Of a stretch of DNA of 64,000 nucleotides, positions 58,584 to 64,000 are shown one piece after another. The stretch spans positions 3,534,001-3,598,000 of the forward strand of contig OY992536.1 in assembly GCA_963921195.1 (NCBI GenBank). Reading direction: 5' to 3'. The notes beneath the pieces were generated by a model, which worked only from the letters and a program-made list of their open reading frames with translations, was not told the DNA's origin and did not search any database. How positions within the stretch are numbered: the stretch's first letter is position 1; each line of letters opens with the position of its first letter. The DNA is from Pegoplata infirma (Eukaryota; Arthropoda; Insecta; Diptera; Anthomyiidae). The position numbers were made by a program, and so were the translations under genes.

Positions 58584-59613
58584 TTACTTCACCAACATGC
58601 CTTTGGCCACCTCAGTAGCCTTATCGGATCCCACTAAAACCTCGGCAATTTTAAGGCCAAAATCAAATGAAGTACCAGGACCACGACTGGTAATTAAACT
58701 GCCATCTTGAACGACGGTTTGATCATCAACATATCTGCAATAAGTAATTGTGTTTGTAATTAGTATCATGTGAAAAATAACTAAAGTAGCTATTATTATA
58801 TCGATTTTCAGATAAATGTGCTAGAAATCATGTTAGTCAAATATACTTTGGAGGATTGAACCCTAAAGTGATATTTTTATTAAAATTTTTTACCAGAATT
58901 CAATAAACTTGGCCTTTATATTTTTTTTAGTACCCGGTATTACTGGTTTAGTAACGATACCGTTACATATTTAATTTAAAATGCCGTTAATAATATCTTG
59001 TTACGGTTTACAACCCTGATCATAATAATTTCGAACAACAAAAAAGTTCATACATACTTGTATTGTGCCTCCAATTGAGATTTAAACGATGGATATGAAG
59101 TTACATTTTTGCCTAGACCAATTGAATGCGTTAGTAAAGCTGTGGGAGCGGCACATATAGCAGCCACAATACGACCCTCACTTTCCTGTTGTTTTAGTAT
59201 TTCCCCCACCAACGTTGATTCGGCCATTGCTTTGGCGCCACCCAAACCACCCGGCAAAATAACCACATCATATTTGTTAGTCTTGGTGGCCTCTAAGGAA
59301 GTATCGGGTACAATTACTATATCCCTGGAACATTTAACGGGTTCAGTACCTGTCAAACCGGCTACCGTTACTTTGATCTGTAAATTTAAAAAGGAAACAT
59401 CGACTTCATGGTGATTATGCAAAAATGACAAAAGTACCGGGTCTAAAAAGAAATTTAATATGTGCATCTTTTTTTTCTAGTAAACATTCATACTAAAAAT
59501 AGTAACATTTATGGTATTAACCTTACCCCAGCTCTACGTAACACATCAGCGGATATAACAAATTCCATCTCTTCCGCTCCGGGCGACAAAATAATCAGGG
59601 CGGATTTGGACAT
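58584..59613 (-). CDS. dj-1beta: DJ-1/PARK7 homologue (185 aa)
   Basis: Small cytosolic and mitochondrial protein of the DJ-1/PfpI family linked to oxidative-stress protection and protein deglycation. Three coding exons on the - strand: 59613-59527 (MSKSALIILSPGAEEMEF), 59377-59058 and 58734-58584. The introns are 59526-59378 (GTAAGG...TTTACAG) and 59057-58735 (GTATGT...TTGCAG). Reactive Cys104 lies in VAAICAAPTA and the conserved glutamate is Glu17 in GAEEMEF; PDTSL, LPGGLGG and ITSRGPGTSF are intact. The length matches the usual 185-190 aa. This start was chosen because it aligns with the fly and human N-termini; an upstream in-frame ATG exists (see next entry). An AATAAA lies 10 bases after the stop (58573-58568), and the second intron holds a decayed hAT end. 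The ORF is intact; which fly paralogue it is (dj-1beta or dj-1alpha) is inferred from similarity. Confidence 0.93.
58930..59022 (-). repeat. Decayed GGTAACGGTA-family hAT end in DJ-1 intron 2
   Basis: TTACGGTTTACAACCCTG and TAACGATACCGTTAC echo the terminus of the element at 34049-36193. The partner end is not clear. Confidence 0.45.
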
Positions 59614-59736
59614 GTTTCTTTGAATCTGGATAAGTTGACGGTAATAAAATCCAAAAAGATTTGGAGACTGCAAACAAAAGTGGCTGCTAATATTTACCAA
59701 TGACCTTTGCAGAAATAACATTGTAGAATTTGACAT
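59614..59736 (-). CDS. dj-1beta: Possible N-terminal extension of DJ-1 (41 aa, targeting-like)
   Basis: An in-frame ATG at 59736 adds MSNSTMLFLQRSLVNISSHF and 21 more residues before MSKSAL. The stretch has Arg, Ser, Leu and Gln with no acidic residue, as in mitochondrial presequences. A second in-frame ATG lies at codon 6. It would give a 226-aa protein. A GTAAAT...TTTGCAG pair inside is only 30 bases apart and too short to be an intron. Whether the leader is translated is unknown. Confidence 0.4.
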
Positions 59737-59804
59737 TTTCCTTTCCACTGATTTTCGTTGATAAACTTGGTAGCACTTTTATAGCGAATTCGCTGTATGC
59801 CCAC

Positions 59805-59930
59805 TGTTGCTAACTTATCTATTTCTTGACACATCTAGCGTTTTTTGCAGCTACATTAAAGTTCAGAAAAACGCAATTAAAATTACATCTAAAAAATATT
59901 GTAGTCGCATAGTTAAGGAAATCTGTAGTT
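59805..59930 (+). repeat. Decayed CACTGTTGCC hAT end joined to a CACCC-family end
   Basis: CACTGTTGCTAACTTATC and CTAGCGTTTTTTGC resemble the left end at 20256, and AAAAATATTGTAGTCGCATA with GTTAAGG resembles the CACCC-family end at 20316. The same order and orientation occur at 20256-20345. Confidence 0.5.
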
Positions 59931-60372
59931 GATTTAATACAATACAAATTAACTATAGTAATCTTTATTTTTATTTGAGAACAACAAAAGTTTTTAAAGA
60001 TTGTTATTTAAGAATAATAAAAAACCTGTGCCAGAGAGTGGATTTTGTTCCTTTTTCTATCGCACTTTCACATTTTTTGTATGATGTCGTCTCTATTTTT
60101 AGAGATGGTACTCTGTAGTACAGCTCTTTTACCACCAGTGCCAGGGCTGGCAAGTAAGACTCTGAATACCACTATTGTTTATTTCTAAATTTTGAAAAAA
60201 TATTTTTCTACACTCAGAAAATTATGTAAGTTACTACATGCAGGGCTGCCATATTTGCCGATTTATCGGCATTTTGCCGATTTTTTGCCTCAAAATTATC
60301 AAAGTGCCGATTTGCCGATTTTTGCTCCAAAAATGCCGATTTTTCGATGAACTCAAAAACACGGTCGCTTTT

Positions 60373-60970
60373 TATACTCTCCACTTAGTGATAGAGGGTA
60401 TATATAAGTTTGTCATTCCGTTTGTAACTCATCGAAATATCGGTCTGGGACCCCATAAAGTATATATATTCTTGATGCCCGATCGATTTTAAGACATTCT
60501 AGCGATGTCCGTCTGTCCGTCTGTCTGTCTGTCTGTGGAAAATGCTCTCGCGGACAAAATATTGCACAGAGATGACTGAAACTTAAAGTATATTGGAAGT
60601 TCTCCCGAGAAGTTTGGTATTGCATTTGAGCGATATCGGTTCAGCGATTCAAAAGTTATGAACGAAAATGTAAGCACACCTCAAAAATTTCAGTACATTC
60701 AACATAACCTAAAAATACAAAATGCTTTAATTCGATTTCTGGTTGACATATGTGAACATAATTGAACACTAAATGGTATTTTAACAAGTACGAACATATT
60801 TTTTGACAAAAAAAGAAAAAAATCGCGGATTTTTTTTTTTTACCAAAATTTTTTTTCGCGGAAATTTTTTTTAAAAGTAATTTCCTTTTAAATAAAGTTG
60901 TTTGCAATTATTTTTTTAAAATTGTGGAGGGTATCACTACATTCGGCATGGCCGAATTTAACTTTTATTT
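60373..60970 (+). mobile_element. mini-me/DINE-1-like element, complete
   Basis: TTATACTCTCCACTTAGTGA, CATCGAAATATCGGTCTGGG, GTCCGTCTGTCCGTCTGTCT, and at the end GTGGAGGGTATCACTACATT with the hairpin TTCGGCATGGCCGAA. Nested in a hAT element. Confidence 0.85.
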
Positions 60971-61134
60971 GTTATACTTTTTTTTGGTTTCCTGATATAA
61001 ATTGGATAAATTTACGAAAATTGCTCAGTTACACCTAAAATTATTGGAAATCTATCCAATTTATAGTAGAATATAATTTGAATTTGTAGAAATTTACCCA
61101 ATTTATAGTAGGAAACTGGACTATTTTTTATAAA

Positions 61135-61280
61135 GTGTATGTATATAAGTTTGTCATTCCGTTTGTAATACCTCGAAATATAGGTCTAGAACCCAATAAA
61201 GTATATATATTCATGGTCCTAAATCGATTTTAAGTCAACCTATCGATATCCGTCCAACTGTCTGTAGAAAACACATTTTT
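61135..61280 (+). mobile_element. mini-me fragment
   Basis: TATATAAGTTTGTCATTCCG, CCTCGAAATATAGGTCTAGA, ATATCCGTCCAACTGTCTGT. Only the 5' half is recognisable. Confidence 0.7.
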
Positions 61281-62100
61281 TTTCGCTTATCATTGGGGTA
61301 AAAAAAATTGCCTGTGGGTCTCTTTTTTTATCTTAAAAAACGGAAAATCTGAAAACGAATATTTTTGATTTTTTTGCTGAAAATATTAGTTAATATTAGG
61401 ACATAACTGAAAAATAATTTTTATGATAATCGAAATTTTTTTTGGTCGGTAAAAATTTATTTTTTTTTTTTTTTTTTGCGAAAACAAATTTATAAATTTT
61501 GTAGTGACCAAAAATGGTTATTTCTGATTGATTTTTATGTTATTAAATATATTATATGCATATATTAATGCTAAATTGTTCTCTTTTGTTATTATTTGTC
61601 AATAGAAATGTAATTTATTGTATTTAAAATGGTTATTTTTCATTTGCCGATTTTTTGCCGATTTTTTAAATTGAAGTGCCGATATTGCCGATTTTTTTTC
61701 ATCAAAATCATCTGGCACCCCTGACTACATGTTAGTTATTCGTATATTTTACAGTAGTTTGTTTTCAACTACAGTCAGTTTTGTATGACAAATATCAAAT
61801 AACTTTTTTGTTCGTTATTTTTAAGAACAACTAACAAAAAAGTACTGTAATGTAGTAACCGTTATTTAAAGTTGTTAATTTTATTTTTTATCTCTGAAAA
61901 ATTTATTGGTTTACAAAAAACAATTTTCATTATTTTTCACAGCTTTAAAAAAACTTAAAAAAATTTCGGTCTTCGATTTTTTTTCACTGAAAATTATCAA
62001 AAAATTGTACATTGATTATTTTATTTTTACTACATGCGTCTCTTGCTTTTTGTCAGTTAAAATAACTAACTTTGTTAGTTGTTTTAACTAAAAAAGTAAT

Positions 62101-62482
62101 TGACCCAAAACAATTTACAAAGTATCATAGAGAAATCAAAGTAAAGAGATTGTAATTGAATCAACTCTCTTTTTTTTCTCTCACACGAAGTCTGCCTGGG
62201 ATCAATGAATTTTTTTTAAGTCAAATTTGTACTTTATTTGCATTTTTAATAATTTTTTTTTTAACTATATTGAATCATTAACATTTTAAGGGCTGGTAAC
62301 TTATCATTTCATTCTATTAATCCCAGACAGTTAATGTTTGAGTGTTTGAGTTGGATGCCGACCGCCTGACCCTATTGACAAATTATTACTTATTGAATAA
62401 TGAAAAGAATGAAAAATTCTGTAGCGTATGAGCAATATTGCAATTTTGATATTAATTAAATATAAATCATACGCATATTTGC
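62101..62482. other. Non-coding, nothing recognised
   Basis: AT-rich with no frame, terminal repeat or recurring motif identified. Confidence 0.35.
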
Positions 62483-62490
62483 CTTTATAC

Positions 62491-63586
62491 CAGTGTTGCC
62501 ACCTCATGTGTAATTACACATATCATGTGTAATTTTTTTTTTCATGTGTAGCCCATGTGTAATTGTCTGCATGTGTAATACATGTGTAATTTGAAATTTT
62601 TACTTTTTGGAGCATTTTTTTTCATAATTTGTTTTAACAAAACTTTTAGCAGATTTTTCTGCAGAAATGGATATTTTAACGAAATTCTCTGTCATTCAGT
62701 TTTAAAAAATAACAGAAGTTTTTAATTATTTTGCTGATTCTGTTTGCTGAGTTTACAAAAATATTTTTGTGAACATTTAAGCTAATTATTTTAAAACTTT
62801 GCACATTTTTTTTTATTTCGTGAAATTTTAACGATTAAAAATTGTCAAAATTCAAAAATAGCAGACTATTTTGCTAATTTTACAAAAATACTTACAAGGG
62901 AAGTATCTCAACCCCTATGAACCGATTTGCCTGGGGCTTAAAATATACACAAAAGAGACAATTCTTAGGTTGGGGTGCCTCGGCCATATCAGGCATTTAG
63001 GCGTTCAAAAAATGGGTAAAAAAATGGTGAAAAAATCGTTTTTTGAATTTTTCTAAATTTTATTAAAAAAAAATTTACGATTTGAAAATAAAAGAAAAAA
63101 TACAACAAACTGTTTCTGTGAAATAAGCCACCTTTTCTGCCGTTTTATGTCCTTAAAATTTAGCAATATTTTCTTTTATGTTTATGCTTAAAATATTTTA
63201 CTTAAACAATACGTTTAAGATGTTCAGATTTTTCATCAAGTCTGCAGATTTTTCTGCTTTAATCAGCAGGGTTTTCGGTTAAAATGAGCAGATTTTCAGC
63301 TGAAATCAATATATTTTTTTGGTGTTTTTCAGATTTTCTTCTGATTTGACTTAGATTATCCAGACGGAAATTTCGCAAAAAAAAATATAAATCGTATGTT
63401 TTTTGAGCAGTAAAAACCAGACTTTGGTTAACCGTTATATTTTGAAAATTAAAAAAAAAAAACTTATTAAAAAAGCATGTGTAATTTCATGTGTAATTTT
63501 GGCATGATCCATGTGTAATTTGTGATTTCATGTGTAATTTTATCATGACCCATGTGCAATTTACGATTTTGTTGGTGGCAACACTG
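62491..63586. mobile_element. hAT-type element with CATGTGTAATT motifs (1.1 kb)
   Basis: Ends CAGTGTTGCCACC / GGTGGCAACACTG with a perfect 8-bp duplication CTTTATAC (62483-62490, 63587-63594). CATGTGTAATTT is repeated five or more times just inside each end, in the same orientation on both sides. An R1-family fragment (about 62890-63010) sits in the middle. No transposase. Confidence 0.87.
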
Positions 63587-63687
63587 CTTTATACAAATAA
63601 AAGATATGCCATAGGGTGGTGTACATTTTGAAATTTCAAAATATTTGGGGTCGGAAAAATTACATTTTAGGGTCAATATTAACACAA

Positions 63688-64000
63688 AACAAGTAAAAAA
63701 GATAAATTCGGCCTTGCCGATTTCTAAAAGATTATTGCGAAAACTTTATTTAAAAGGAAATTACTTTGGAAAAAAAAAAATAAAAATTTGCTTGTCAAAA
63801 AATATGTTTGTAATTTTTTAAATACCATTTGGTGTTCAATTATGTTCAAATAAGTCAACCAGCAGCCGAATTACAGCATTTTGTATTTTTAGGTTATGTT
63901 GAATTTATTCAAATTTTTGAGGTGTCCTTACATTTTCGTTCATAACTTTTTAACCGCTGAACCGATATCGCTCAAAAGCAATACCAAACTTCTCGGGAGA
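63688..64000 (-). mobile_element. mini-me/DINE-1-like element, cut by window edge
   Basis: On the - strand it ends with the hairpin side TCGGCAAGGCCGAATTTATC and ACTTGTTTTGTG. AGGTTATGTTGAATTTATTC and GTCAACCAGCAGCCGAATTA match the copy around 7660-7710 closely. Confidence 0.75.

Larger units (their letters stand above)
60241..61723. mobile_element. hAT-type element with TTGCCGATTTTT motifs (1.5 kb)
   Basis: Ends CAGGGCTGCCATATTTGCCG and (inverted) CAGGGGTGCCAGATGATTTT with a perfect 8-bp duplication ACTACATG (60233-60240, 61724-61731). TTTGCCGATTTTTTGCC recurs just inside both ends. It hosts one complete and one partial mini-me. No transposase. Confidence 0.85.
60210..62100. mobile_element. 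ACACTCA-family element, copy 2, split by a hAT element
   Basis: ACACTCAGAAAATTATGTAA and GTTACTACATG match the left end at 16644. After the hAT insertion it continues with GTTATTCGTATATTTTACAG, AACTAACAAAAAAGTA and related TAGTT motifs. The right end is uncertain. Confidence 0.45.

Noticed and set aside
59655..59705. 30-bp GTAAAT...TTTGCAG intron in the DJ-1 leader
   Set aside because: Too short for splicing in flies, and removing it is not needed to keep the frame.

Overview
This window reads as repeat-dense, very AT-rich nuclear DNA of a higher (cyclorrhaphan) fly, most likely a calyptrate such as a blow fly or house-fly relative. The evidence is two recognisable host genes with short fly-type introns of about 55-150 bp (323 bp at most): the insulin-pathway kinase Akt on the + strand (coding 43535-45511, with a conserved non-AUG extension from 43232) and a DJ-1/PARK7 homologue on the - strand (58584-59613 or 59736). 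Further support comes from DINE-1/mini-me type repeats and a copia retrotransposon whose primer site matches initiator tRNA-Met, as in Drosophila. The species is not determined.

Layout. 1-2 kb: two giant foldback (palindromic) elements. 2.5-7.2 kb: a complete copia element with identical 142-bp LTRs, a 5-bp target duplication and an intact 1382-aa polyprotein. It sits in a retroposon tail, which sits in a mini-me copy that a hAT-type MITE also interrupts. 8.3-13.9 kb: a large foldback composite and one candidate small - strand gene with a 66-bp 5' leader intron. 14-30 kb: a nest of non-autonomous DNA transposons. It has three copies of a 1.3-kb terminal-inverted-repeat (TIR) family carrying duplicated exon-intron-exon modules, and two inverted 3.1-3.5 kb elements, each with an array of roughly 55-60 copies of a 35-bp unit. 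30-43 kb: possible Akt leader sequence with further hAT, pogo-like and mini-me insertions. 43.2-45.5 kb: Akt, followed by an AT-rich 3' UTR and intergenic stretch to 52 kb. 52-64 kb: more nested hAT elements, one with two tRNA-like (SINE-type) segments, a 2-kb foldback, DJ-1, and more mini-me copies.

The most striking general pattern is a series of hAT-like elements. Eight have perfect 8-bp target duplications and one has a 7/8 match. Most carry their own private short motif repeated just inside the termini. The clearest single-gene observation is an ACG codon upstream of the Akt AUG followed by the NYLPF...RRSTVVA peptide known from the non-AUG long form of Drosophila Akt. All boundaries were read by eye; no alignment or database search was run.
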